Positions 23,052 to 33,337 of a stretch of DNA of 64,000 nt are shown piece after piece (position 1 is the first letter of the stretch; each line of letters starts with the position of its first letter). The position numbers and the translations under genes are program-made. The stretch is from Rhizophagus irregularis (taxonomy: Eukaryota; Glomeromycota; Glomeromycetes; Glomerales; Glomeraceae). The stretch is from assembly GCF_026210795.1 (NCBI RefSeq), contig NC_089439.1, positions 124,001 to 188,000 of the forward strand, written 5' to 3'. The notes under the pieces are model-generated. The model did not search any database and had not been told where the DNA came from. It worked only from the letters and a program-made list of their open reading frames with translations.

Positions 23052-23845
23052 TATATATGCTGCCCAAATTATTTTGGGATGTCATAATTATAATTTGGAA
23101 TGCCGTAATTTATTCAGTTTATATATAATTTACTATGTAAAGTGCCAAAATAATTTGGGATGCCATAATTGAATTTGGGATTTTACTTATAATTACGGCA
23201 GCCCAAAATAATTTGGGTGGCATTGTAATAACTGAAAATATAATAGATAAATGACGCAGTAAATCCTGTGGTGCAGTAAGTCACATGATATGGTTACACA
23301 AGAAGAAATAGTTGGGAATACAAAGTCACGTGACAAGTCACATGGCGCAGTAAGTAATGGATAAATATTTAGCTGATGGATAAATAATTAGCCAATAAAA
23401 TTATATTTATAGTTTAGTTTAGTGTAACGAGATAATTAAATATGATAATAGATCTTCAAATTTTATTAGAAATATTAGAAATATTAGAAATATTTTTCTT
23501 AAAAATGTATAAATACAAGTGGATTTCGATAGGAAATTCCGCAGTTCAATTTTTGGAAAATAAAAATTTTATTTCGTCTTTAATAATAAACAAACACATT
23601 CTTTTAGCCTTTTTCTTATGAGTAAAAAGTGCCACATTAATTATTTCATTTTAATTAATGGTTTATTGAAAATATAGAGAAACTATCGTAATTTAAAATT
23701 TCGGTAAGAAATAATGTTTTGTAATTTTTGTAACTAATTTTTATTTCTAAAACCAAGCATAAATATTATACGAACTCAACACGTCGGTGGCAACATACGA
23801 TATTTTATTTTAATATCCTATGGGCGGCATGTCACAGCATGTATA
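23052..23845. mobile_element. hAT-like non-autonomous element inserted in the transposase
   Basis: Terminal inverted repeats TATATATGCTG and TATACATGCTG, with the 8-bp direct repeat GAATATGG at 23044-23051 and 23846-23853. Removal joins GIISEYG to EPSDDES in frame. An 8-bp duplication points to hAT. The left part contains further inverted CCCAAATTATTTTGGG motifs. An LTR-like fossil occupies much of the interior. Confidence 0.82.
23224..23781 (+). mobile_element. Probable solo LTR fossil
   Basis: Starts TGTAATAACTG and ends CTCAACA (TG...CA ends). It contains a TATAAATACAAG promoter-like site and AATAAA motifs in the order expected of an LTR. It lies within the hAT-like element, hence younger than it. 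A GGTGGCA repeat occurs on both sides (23216-23222, 23786-23792), but a clean 4-6 bp target duplication is not certain. No internal coding region is present. Confidence 0.45.
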
Positions 23846-24624
23846 GAATATGGTGAGCCAAGTGATGATGAAAGTGTCAACCGTGAAGTTTATGAGAATA
23901 ATACTGATATACAACTTGAACTTGAACGCCTAAAGGAGTTGGAAGAAGTTCAAGTCTTAATAAATAAACTTGATTTCAAAGATTCTTTCACAGCTGAAGA
24001 ATTTGTTCTTTATGATGATTCTGAGGTAACAACGGAAATGATTTCTGATGATGAAATTTTAAAAGCAGTTCAACCTAACAATCCAAAAAAAAGAAGAAAT
24101 TGAGGAGGAATCTTTACCAACAATAACTCATAACGAAGTTATTAAATATTACGATAAAGTGATCTTATATTTACAACGTCAGGAAAATAATTATGGTTCA
24201 AATAATAAGGAAATTAAGTTTATAAAAAAATTAAAAAAAGAAGTTTTGAGAGAACGCTTTTGTTCTACAAAGCAAATCAATCTTGATAATTTTCAGTTAT
24301 TAATGTAATCGAATAATTCTATTAATAAAAATTTATAATTATATCGATTTTATACTGATGTAATTAATTTGCACTGTGACGTATTAAATTGTATTAACGT
24401 AATTAATTTTATATTTAGACATAATTATTCAATATGCTAATAAAATTTCAATATTTATATAAAATATAAAGTATTTTCTGATCAAGCAAATGGCATTATG
24501 TGGTTCTAGTTTTGATATCACTCAAGTATTCATTAATGGCTACAGCAAAATCATTTGAAATAAATATTTATTTCCGCTTTAATAAATCATTTGCTGATGA
24601 AAACATCATTGACTGATTCTTTAT

Positions 24625-27600
24625 TCATAACACTTCATCCACAATAGCTTTTTCAAGGTTATTCCCTATAAAAATAAAGAAAAAAGAAACGTTAGAACAT
24701 TTTTTTAAGTCAATTCACAAAAACTCCCTCCATTCAATTTATCTGAGGTTTTCAAAACTGTTCCCAAGTCATTTCCTACAAAAATAAAGAAAAAAGAAAT
24801 GTTAGAATGTTTCTTTTAAATTAATTTTATAAAAACTCCTTCCTTTCGACTTACCCGTGGTCTCCAAGATGTTTCCAAGTCATTCCTTACAAAAATAAAG
24901 AAAAAAAAAGAAATGTTAGAATGTTTCTTTAAGTCAAATCACAAAAATTCCTTCCATTCAACTTACCTGATGTCCTTCAAGACCGTTCTCAAGTCTTTTC
25001 CTACAAAATAAAGAAAAAAAAGAAATATTAGAACGTTTTTTTAAGTCAAATCACAAAAAATTCCCTCCATTCAACTTATCTGAGATCTTCCAAGACCGTT
25101 CCCAAGTCTTTCCCTACAAAAATAAAGAAAAAAAAGAAACGTTAAAATGTTTCTTTTAAATTAATTTCCAAAACTCCCTCCATTCGACTTACCCGAGGTT
25201 TTCCTGGTGTTTCCTGCAAAAATAAATAAAGAAAGAAATATTAGAACGTTTCTTTTAGGTTAATTCCCTAAACTTCCTCCATTCAACTTACCTGAGGTCC
25301 TTCAAGACCGTTTTCAAGTCGTTTCCCTGCCCGAACCTAAAAAAAAGTAAAAAACGGTTATTAGTAACTGTTCATAATATTAAAAAATATATATATATAA
25401 AAATATATAAAGATTCGTACTGTCACGTGATTGGTGATCCTGCCAATTTTATAGAACAAATGAACAATGTAGATCTATGTCACTAATATCACGAATGTCA
25501 TAGATGTATGACATATCATGAAAATCATATATAGTTGATAGGTTTAATATATTTATTTTATCTGTTATATATTATATGTATGATTTATTAGTTATATTAG
25601 TTATATATTATATAGTTATTATATTTATTTTATCTATTATTTTTGTTATATCAGAATATATAGTTAATTTTATATAAATACAATGCTGAAGACAAGTGAA
25701 AAGAAAAGGACGCTCAAGGTTGTTTAGTTTAGGAATCATGATGAAGTAATTTTGGTTTTAATGGATCCTTTATTCATATCTGATCGTATATGCCAGAGTG
25801 TTGCTATACTTTATTCATGTCTGATTGGATCATTATGATTGTTTAATTCTTTATTCATGTCTGATCGTATATGCCAGAGTGTTGCTATACTTTATTCATG
25901 TCTAATTGGATTATTTGTATTAGTTTATTGTCTTTCTTATTTTAATAAACCTTCTGCTTACCATTTTCATTTTGTTTACGTTTGTAAACACTAAAAGAAC
26001 TGACCTAACAGTACTTACGAATCTTTATCTTTGGGTTTTCATTTTTCAGAAGCCCACCCGAATCTAAAAAAAAAGAAAGAATGGTTAGTAAACCATTTGT
26101 AATAATAATAAATAAAAAAAAATTAAAAGATTCGTACTTACGAATCTTTATCTTTGGGTTTTCATTCTTCAGAAACCCACCTGAACCTATAAAAAAAAGA
26201 AATACAGTAACACCTCTCTAAGTGCACCCCCTTGGGACCATAGTAAAAAAATAGTAGAATGTGCACTTAGAGAGGGTGTGCATTTATAGAGAGTAAAATA
26301 TTAAGAGCTCTTATAAGTTGGGATCAGATCCACCGTGCACTTAAAGAGAATTTATATAGTGCGTGCACTTATAGAGGGTGCATTTATAGAGGTGTCACTG
26401 TAACGGTTATTAGTAACCGTTCGTAATATTAAAAAAAAAATATAAAAAAATAAACCAAGATTCGTACTTATGAACCTTGGTTCCTTTTTTCCCGAAGATC
26501 GGAAGCCCACTCTATTCGAACCTAAAAAAAAAAAAAAAGAATGATTATTAGTAACCGTTCATTAATATTACAAAAAATACAAAAAAAAACCAAGTTTCAT
26601 ACTTACAAATTTTGGTTTTCTGTTTTTCAGAACTCGGAACCCACCCAATCCTAAAAAAAGAAGAAAAGAATGGTTATTAATAACCATTCATAATATTAAA
26701 AAAAATAAAAAAAATAAAGATTTATACGTGTATCTTTGGGTTTTCATTCTTCGGAAGCCCACTGAACCTATAAAAAAATATACAAGAACGGTTAGTAAAC
26801 CGTTCGTAATAATAATAATAAAAAAAATAGAACCAAGATTCGTACTTACTTACGAATCTTGGTTCCTCCATTTTTCAGAAGCCCACCTGAAATACTGAAC
26901 CTATAAAAAAAAGAAAGAACAGTTAAGAATCCGTTCATAATATTAAAAAAATTAAAATTAAAAAAATTAAACCAAGATTCGTACTTATGAATCTTGGTTC
27001 CTTTTTTGCCAAAGGTCGGAAGCCCACCCGATCCTAAAAAAAAGAAAGAACAGTTATTAGTAACCGTTTGTAAAAAAAAACCAAAAAAAGAAACTAAGAT
27101 TCATACTTATATTTACAAATCTTAGTTTTCTGTTCATCAGAAGTTTACCTGAACCTATAAAAAAAAGAAAGGAACGGTTAGTAAACCGTTTCATAATAAT
27201 AAAAAAGAAAAAAAATTTAAGATTCGTAATATAATACTACTTACAAATTTTCACTTTCATTTTCCCTTTCACTTTCGTTTTACCCTTCCCTTTCATTTTA
27301 CCTTTTTCCTTTCTTTTTCATTTTACTCTTTCCCTTTCATTTTACCTTTTCCCTTTCATTTTCGTTTTACTCTTCCCCTTTCGTTTTACCTTTTCCCTTT
27401 CTTTTTTATTTACTCTTCCCCTTTCGTTTTACCTTTTCCCTTTCATTTTTCCTTTTTTTTCATTTTATTACTCTTTCCCTTCAGTTTCATTTTACCTTTC
27501 GTTTTTCCCTTTCTTTTTTTCCCTTTCTTTTTTGTTTTCCTTTTCCTTTTCATTTTTATCCTATCCTTTTCATTTTACCCTTTCCCTTCAGTTTTGTTTT

Positions 27601-27777
27601 ACCCTTTTGTTTTTACTTCCCTTTCATTTTTTCTTGCCCATTCATTTTCCTGCAAAACCTATATGAAAAATATGAACGGTTAGTAAACCGTTCATAATAC
27701 TAAAATAAAATAAAAAAACTGACTTCTCCCTCCCATTTACCTTATTATCCCTGGTGCGTAGTTTTGACTGGCATTCT
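24625..27777 (-). CDS. Putative repeat-protein gene made of ~15 mini-exons
   Basis: Read on the minus strand, repeated blocks each have an acceptor after a pyrimidine tract, a short exon, a GTAAGT-like donor and a CTAAC/TACTAAC branch site. The 5'-most recognised exon is about 27743-27777. Downstream come about eight exons of 38-50 nt (26019-27154) with open frame wording such as SGGLLKNENPKIKI, SGGLPTFGKKGTKI and SGKLLMNRKLRF. Six exons of 21-45 nt follow (24743-25336) with wording NDLGTVLKTS and KDLRTVLKDI. The last exon (24625-24665) reads NNLEKAIVDEVL then stop, overlapping AATAAA. Several exons are phase-preserving (45 or 33 nt); others are not, and some donors are ATAAGT. A first exon with signal peptide was not found. 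The plan resembles tandem-repeat secreted effectors of AM fungi (SP7-like), which is inference. It may be partly decayed. Confidence 0.5.
24743..25336 (-). repeat. 112-bp exon-intron tandem array (array 1)
   Basis: Exon blocks at 24743-24775, 24855-24885, 24967-25000, 25080-25113, 25193-25213 and 25292-25336 are spaced 112, 112, 113, 113 and 99 bp. Each intervening intron carries GTAAGT (ATAAGT or ATAAAT in two units), TTCTAAC, a pyrimidine tract and TTTTGTAG or a variant. The last block is a hybrid that begins GTTCGGG like array 2 exons and ends like array 1 exons, linking the two arrays. Confidence 0.85.
25421..26010 (+). mobile_element. Solo LTR fossil inserted in the mini-exon array
   Basis: Starts TGTCACGTGATTGG and ends GACCTAACA, flanked by the 4-bp repeat GTAC (25417-25420 and 26011-26014). 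It contains a TATAAATACAATG site, an internal tandem duplication of a segment with GATCGTATATGCCAGAGTG, and AATAAA near the end. No internal retroelement coding region remains. It interrupts a hairpin of the array at its loop, so it is younger than that unit. Family not determined; LTR-retrotransposon kin. Confidence 0.65.
26019..27154 (-). repeat. 120-136 bp exon-intron tandem array (array 2)
   Basis: Exon blocks at 26019-26063, 26142-26186, 26472-26521, 26608-26651, 26728-26767, 26854-26900, 26989-27033 and 27117-27154. Each block ends in AAGATTC or a variant, next to GTAAGT. The intron then starts with the reverse complement of the exon end, so the donor lies in a hairpin loop. Further in, a second hairpin such as AACGGTTTACTAACCGTT places the branch site in its loop. 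A transposon (26205-26400) lies in one intron. Confidence 0.85.
26205..26400. mobile_element. 196-bp pogo-like MITE in an array intron
   Basis: Ends CAGTAACACCTCTCTAAGTG and, inward from the right, CAGTGACACCTCTATAAATG. TA duplication at 26203-26204 and 26401-26402. Interior motifs GTGCACTTATAGAGGG and their complements repeat near each end. No coding sequence. Confidence 0.9.
27240..27655 (-). repeat. Purine/pyrimidine strand-biased minisatellite
   Basis: About 415 bp in which the plus strand is almost all pyrimidine plus the phrase CATTTTACC, and the minus strand repeats AAAGGGAAAAGGTAAAATG. Units of about 20 bp vary in length. It lies inside the putative mini-exon gene, directly 5' of array 2 in transcription order. 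All minus-strand frames meet stops, although stretches of Lys/Gly-rich codons (KGKTKLKGKGKMK) suggest it may once have been coding. Confidence 0.8.
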
Positions 27778-27779
27778 GA

Positions 27780-29302
27780 AAAGGAAAGATGAAGTCACAC
27801 ACGCACTAGAATTTTTTAAAAAAAAATAATAAAAAATATATTTTTTTTTTTCTGCGCCTATAGAGCCAAAAGACGAGGAAAAGAAGGAATAAAAGTTTAA
27901 AAAAGAATGCATGATTCTTATTTAAACTTTTGATATGCGTAATGTGTGACGTGACCATTTGACCAGTATGGTTAATTCGACCAATGTTTAATCATAGATC
28001 ATTGCTAATTGAGGTCAAATTTTTAATTTTAGTCAAATATAGGCCAAATTTTACTAAGACTGAATATTCTTTTTTCAACTAGTGTCTAATATAGATAAAC
28101 AAAAAAACATTATATTTTGACTAGTTTTGCGATTTAAAATTATTTATGACATCCAAATAGACATAATAATATTATTCTAATAAAAAAAAATTTTAACAAA
28201 ATTTATAAATAACAAAAAATCTGGTATAATAATCACCCTTCTAAGCTTAACAAAAGTTGTTTGTTTCGCCAAATTATAGCTAGAAATAAAATAATTAATA
28301 GTTAAAAAAAGCTTTTGCTAAAAGTTTTATTGAAATCAAAAAATTTTGTTTTTATTATAAAAATTAACTTTTTGCAGTTTACACAAAAACTACCTAAATA
28401 ACTACCTTTTTCAACTTAGTAAATCTTTTTCTTCTCATAAAATTGCATATATTTTTATTGTTTAAACTGTATTTTACATTTACTTTTAAGTGCATCTGGA
28501 GGAAAACTTCATTTTTAAGACGAACTTTCTTATATATGCAAAAAAAAATTATTATTACTAAAGAAGAAATGATGACGAAAATTTATAATACACATGATGA
28601 ACTATTAATTTACTTAATTTGTATAAGCGTTGTATTAAAAATTTCTTTTTTTAGCTACATGATGGAATATTCAATTATGGTTACACAAAATTATTTTAAT
28701 TAATGATCAGCAAGTGATCTGAAATAACCACTGACTGTTATTATTAGTCATGTTTATGATAACTGATTTACACTAGGATGTTACTCTATCATGTGACTTT
28801 CAGCTATATAATATACATAACAATTCTAGTGGTAAATTAGTTATTATCTACAATATAACTAATTTAATTATTTAATTATCAATAAAATTTTTGATAAATT
28901 TACTATTATAAATATACAGTACTATCTATTTGCAAAGTATTAGAAAGTTTTAATTAATTTAAAGATAAAGTATTTAGCAGATTTACAACTTACTTTTAAA
29001 GGATTTACAATTTTTTACAATTTTTAACTTGTTTTTTAATTTAATTTTATAAATAAATAATGCTAAAAACTATACTATTTGATAATCTAAAAATCAAAGA
29101 GAAAAACTTTGTTTAAGTTCATAGATTAAAAAATTTTTTTACTTATAATAAGTTGAATTCAAATTTAATGATTTTTACTATAATTTATATATGATTATAT
29201 GACTTAATATATTATATCCTTAAACTTATTACTATAGTGCCAAAAGTTTATACTTGATAATCATGTGATTTTATTTTAATTTTCTAAACTGATTCTATAT
29301 TA
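27780..29302. other. Gene-free AT-rich stretch
   Basis: Lies upstream of the mini-exon gene and should hold its promoter. No clear exon: a minus-strand ATG at about 27908-27910 opens a Phe/Ser-rich N-terminus (MHSFLNFYSFF) but has no proper donor. An ORF at 28443-28703 lacks motifs. Confidence 0.35.
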
Positions 29303-29597
29303 GGCCAAAGAAATAAAATTATTCGTTTCTCATAAAAAAACTGCGAATTTCCGAATTGCCGCCCGGAAAAAAAAATTTATTTTCAAAAAAAATTTTAGCC
29401 GATTCCTAGAAGATGATTGGTTGATTTAATAAATTTTTTGCCCTTAGGGTGGCCGGGTGGAAAAAAAATTATTTTTTTATGATATGATTGGTCAAAACCA
29501 AAATCACATGACCAAATAAAATAAATTTTTTTATCTTTTCGTAACATTTACATGACCCGCCCGGGCATGAGAAACGAATAAATTTATTTACTTGGCC
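29303..29597. mobile_element. 295-bp PIF/Harbinger-like MITE
   Basis: Inverted ends GGCCAAAGAAATAAAATTAT and GGCCAAGTAAATAAATTTAT, both continuing TCGTTTCTCAT. The 3-bp TTA lies on each side (29300-29302, 29598-29600). GGCC termini with TTA duplication are typical of PIF/Harbinger. The interior holds GCCGCCCGG and CCGCCCGGGC, unusually GC-rich for the window. Confidence 0.88.
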
Positions 29598-29600
29598 TTA

Positions 29601-32600
29601 TGTGATCTGGAATTTAGCTAATAAAAAACTGAGATTTTTTATGTGAAGTATTAATAAAATGTGGGTTTTAAAAATTTTTTATTACAAACAAGATAAAACA
29701 TAAGAAAAAGTAGATTTCAACAATAAATCGCAACTATCATTTTATAAAAGTCATATATTAATAAAAATTTTAAAAATTACATTTGATTCATATTATAATA
29801 AATCAGGCTGGCATTATCACAATACATGAAGTTGGCCCAAATTATCATAAATTCTGGCCAACATATTTTGTTTTAAATTTGGGCTGATCATATAAAAATC
29901 ATGCAATTATAACTTTTTATATAGCCCTTCTTTTAAAAAATCTGACTGGTAATTTGATAGAGTTTATTTCAAAGAATAAAGTTACCAGTTTATTTTTTTT
30001 AAAATTATATTATTTTTAAGAAGTTGAAAGATTTTTAAGTATTATATTATTATTGTTGAGTATAGACTTTCAGCACCATATTTGCTAAATTATATAAACT
30101 ATATACTAATTTAAATTCTATTTACTAAGATAACTAAACTATATTAAATCATATAATATAAATATGTCTAAACTTTATAAAGTTTTGACATTTGTTAAAC
30201 TGTTTGCAATTTTGCATTTTTTTAATAAAATAGTTTAAACAGTTTTGATTTTGACAATTATTTAAACTGCTAAGTTTTTTCCACAACTTTAGGTGGGACA
30301 TAATACTTATGATGAATATTTTTACTGTTATTGATAGTGAGTTTTTATAATGATTTTGGAAAAAATATTACTAGCATCACATTTCTCTGTATTTCCATTT
30401 TTTATTTAGATATTGTTCTAAAGTGGAGATAAATTATGTGATCTAATATAATATAAGTGAACTAATTTTTTTATAAATTAAGTTTAAAATAAACTTGAAA
30501 ATCATAAAATAGGTATATTTTAACCTACTCTACAAGTTTATTTAAGGAAAAAAAGTAGGTTTTAAATACTGTTACTTTTATTATATATGAGCAAAAGATT
30601 TTGCCAATCATATATAAAAATAGATAGACAAAAATGAAAAGTCAAATAAATCAAAAATGGCATTTAACCTCATTTTATACTCTAAGTAAACTTGTAAAGG
30701 AGGTCAAAATACACTTAGCATATATGTTTAAAAGGTTGTGTAAATATGGTGAAAAATTTTATTAGAAAAAAAATTTTCTGAAGTCATGTAATTTGCCTTT
30801 GCTTTAGATATCCTCTTCATCTGATATGTGATAAAATGTGTACTGTTTTATTCTATTACTCCATGTAAATATAATTTTAAAATATAAATATTTGCCAATT
30901 TTTTAATAATTCAGATAATATTAAAAGTATCCTATTATAAAAAGTATTAAAAATAATAAATTAAATTTTTTACTAAATTCATAATATAATTGTAATATGT
31001 AATTTTATTATAAATTGATACTGCAATATTATATTGTAATTTTACAAGTATATATGTATTGGCAATTAGTATTAGTTATCAATTAATTTTATATTAAAAA
31101 TGGTATAATATTTGGTTGGAAAAAGTTTACAAAGAAATCTTGAATGCATTTTAGCTTTTTTACATGATATTGTCTTTCTTAGGAATGTGATGATTTCATC
31201 AGTGAAAAGGGATCCTTGGTAAATTTCACAAATTTTCGGATTCTTAAATATGAGACAATTTAATTAAATTTGTAAATTCATAATTGGTTATTCTGCTGAT
31301 TTTCTACTCTAAATAAATAAATAGTAAATAAATATTCTTAATATAGACATTCGTTATTTAGGACAATGATCAATCGGAATATATCTTTGGAAAAACATTT
31401 AAATTGTGTAATAATATACTTGAATACTATTTATCTTTAATATATTGTATATATACTAAATATTGATCATTTATATTGAGTAATAAGTATTAAATGTACT
31501 GTATTTTAATATAATTGTTTTCTTATTCGTAATGTGCTTATCGTCTTTTTTCATTTCCATAGCTGCAGAAACTTCAATATCGTATCGCAATTCAGATCTT
31601 TCTTTTTTTGTATCCTAATTACTATTTTTAAATGGTTGATTGAAAAGTGAAAAATGGGTTATTAGATCCGCAATAGATAATCTAATCATTTTTTGGGCTT
31701 ATTCTTTTTCTTTTCATAATTTGATTGGTGGATAAACTGTTCATGCTGAATTACATTGAGTATTCGTTGAAAAGATATTCGAAGATTCATATTATTACGT
31801 GTGTCCAAGATGCATGATTGCACGTGATAATCAGAAAGGTGAAAATTTCGTTGTTTTACATTTTTTTTTTAAAATGCATTGAAAATAATTATCTGATTTC
31901 TTAACTGTTAATAAAAAGAAAATAATAAACATTTTTTCGTTTAAAATGAACGATCGACACATCACAAGATATTTTTTGTGTGGGGTTATTAAACTGTTTA
32001 TTCATAACTAACCAAAGTTGGTTAATTTGGGTACGTCAAAAAAAGTAGAAGCCAATTTATTAAGAATTTCAATCTTTGTGAATCGACCGAAAAAGCCACA
32101 AAATGTATGACACAAGAATTACAAATTATTAGGCGTTAAATCGCACATTGCACATGATGAAGTGACATCATTAAACTCAATACGCTTTATAAGGTATATT
32201 TGAGCCCTGGCTAAGCCAAAATCTCAACCCATTGAGCGTATAAATAAACAATCGTTCTTTTTGTTATCCATCTACAGCCAAAAAATCGGCAAAACAGGCT
32301 TTTTTTTTGCCCAAAATTTTGTTAATATGCTTAGCCAAAATTTTCATACACTATTTATCGTTACCCCCCTATGTTTCAAATGAAACTGTCAAGTGCATTG
32401 AACATTATAACAAATTATGTAATAAGCTCGGTTTAGTCAATCATAAGGTGAGTCATCAATGGAATTACTATATCATCAAAAAAATTATCATCCAATAGAA
32501 TTTTAATTTCTAATTTGAAAGTTTTTTTTTATTTATTTTTAGATTATAAGGGTTAAAAGTACACATTTTGTACTTCTTTCATTTCAAGGGAATTTTCCAA

Positions 32601-33337
32601 ATTGATTCTTATCAAAATTCAAATTTGGCAAAAGTAAATGTTTTGTTTATGATGTTACACGGAACGTCTCCTCTTCATTATTTTAAAAAGGATTCCAAAA
32701 GCCCAATCAATCATGCCGGTTAAAGAATTATTATTTTTTCTTAAAAGTTATATTATATTTATCATATCATTTACGGAAAAGTTTTTAAATCCCGTTTAAA
32801 CAATAATGTAGCAATAATTAATTCGATATATGCATGTACCCACATAGATTGTAGTCTTTGTAGATCAATTATTATTATTAAAAAGATTTCTTTATCTTTA
32901 AATCTAAGGTTTTGATAAATTTCACGAAATTTGTATTACTCTTTTGCCCATATGATCCAGTTATTAAACTTGCCTGTTTAACACGTGCGAGATGTTACTA
33001 TAATATCAAACTTAATATCGTGTCAATCCTCTTATGGATGTGTGATGTTATAATTGAAATCATGATATAAAAATACCTGAATCCTCCCAACCTCTTTTTT
33101 TTTTAAACAAAAAATTGTATAGTATAATTATTACTAATTATTACTGTTAAGAAACTTTAACTCGAATTTAACCAATATACAATATTTTTGTTCTTTCATT
33201 TAAGAATATCTCGGCAAAAGAGTCTTATTCAATTTTGTTTAAAAAGCGAACTTGCATTTTATTTTTATTTTTATTTTTATTTTTATTTTTATTTTTTTTT
33301 AAAAGAAAAAAAAAAATACCATATACAGTACATAACC
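29601..33337. other. Gene-free AT-rich stretch
   Basis: No exon or RNA gene that I can support. The final 100 bases before the cytidylyltransferase start contain a TTTTTA microsatellite (about 33255-33300). Small ORFs (for example 32307-32498) show no motif. Confidence 0.4.

Larger units (their letters stand above)
20922..24308 (+). mobile_element. pogo/Tigger DNA transposon with two nested insertions
   Basis: The left terminus CAGTCTACTCTCTCTACAAC follows TA (20920-20921). The first 220 bp carry repeated TATAACGA/TATAACGG motifs, probably transposase binding sites. The transposase spans 21329-24308. I could not find a matching right terminus after 24308, so the right end is lost, diverged, or somewhat beyond. 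Nested insertions lie at 21443-21944 and 23052-23845, the latter with an LTR-like fossil inside. Confidence 0.85.
21329..24308 (+). pseudogene. Tigger-type (CENP-B/DDE_1) transposase, interrupted
   Basis: Begins MPKKTPRKRKSL with a helix-turn-helix (LKQKDLAKEYDVSEGMVSDI), then a CENP-B-like second DNA-binding block (KFKASNGWLDNFKKRHNL). The DDD catalytic core follows: FNCDETGLFWK, LLLVDNAPIH and LQPCDQGIINSFK. The C-terminal acidic tail ends FQLLM. A conventional intron lies at 22798-22863 (GTAAGAAG...TTTTAG). Besides two transposon insertions the frame is broken at three homopolymers (A8 near 22048, C4 near 22493, A8 near 24092). All catalytic Asp codons survive. The homopolymer positions leave open whether some breaks are sequencing errors. 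It cannot give transposase as it stands. Confidence 0.88.

Noticed and set aside
24743-25336. Simple satellite DNA or CRISPR-like array
   Set aside because: Each period contains ordered splice signals and a conserved short open block, which a plain satellite does not explain; no unique spacers are present.
27240-27655. Lys-rich coding exon
   Set aside because: Stops occur in every minus-strand frame across the tract, and no acceptor precedes it; kept only as a repeat.
27750-27910. Signal-peptide first exon (MHSFLNFYSFF) for the mini-exon gene
   Set aside because: No GT donor at a suitable place after it, and the hydrophobic segment is weak.
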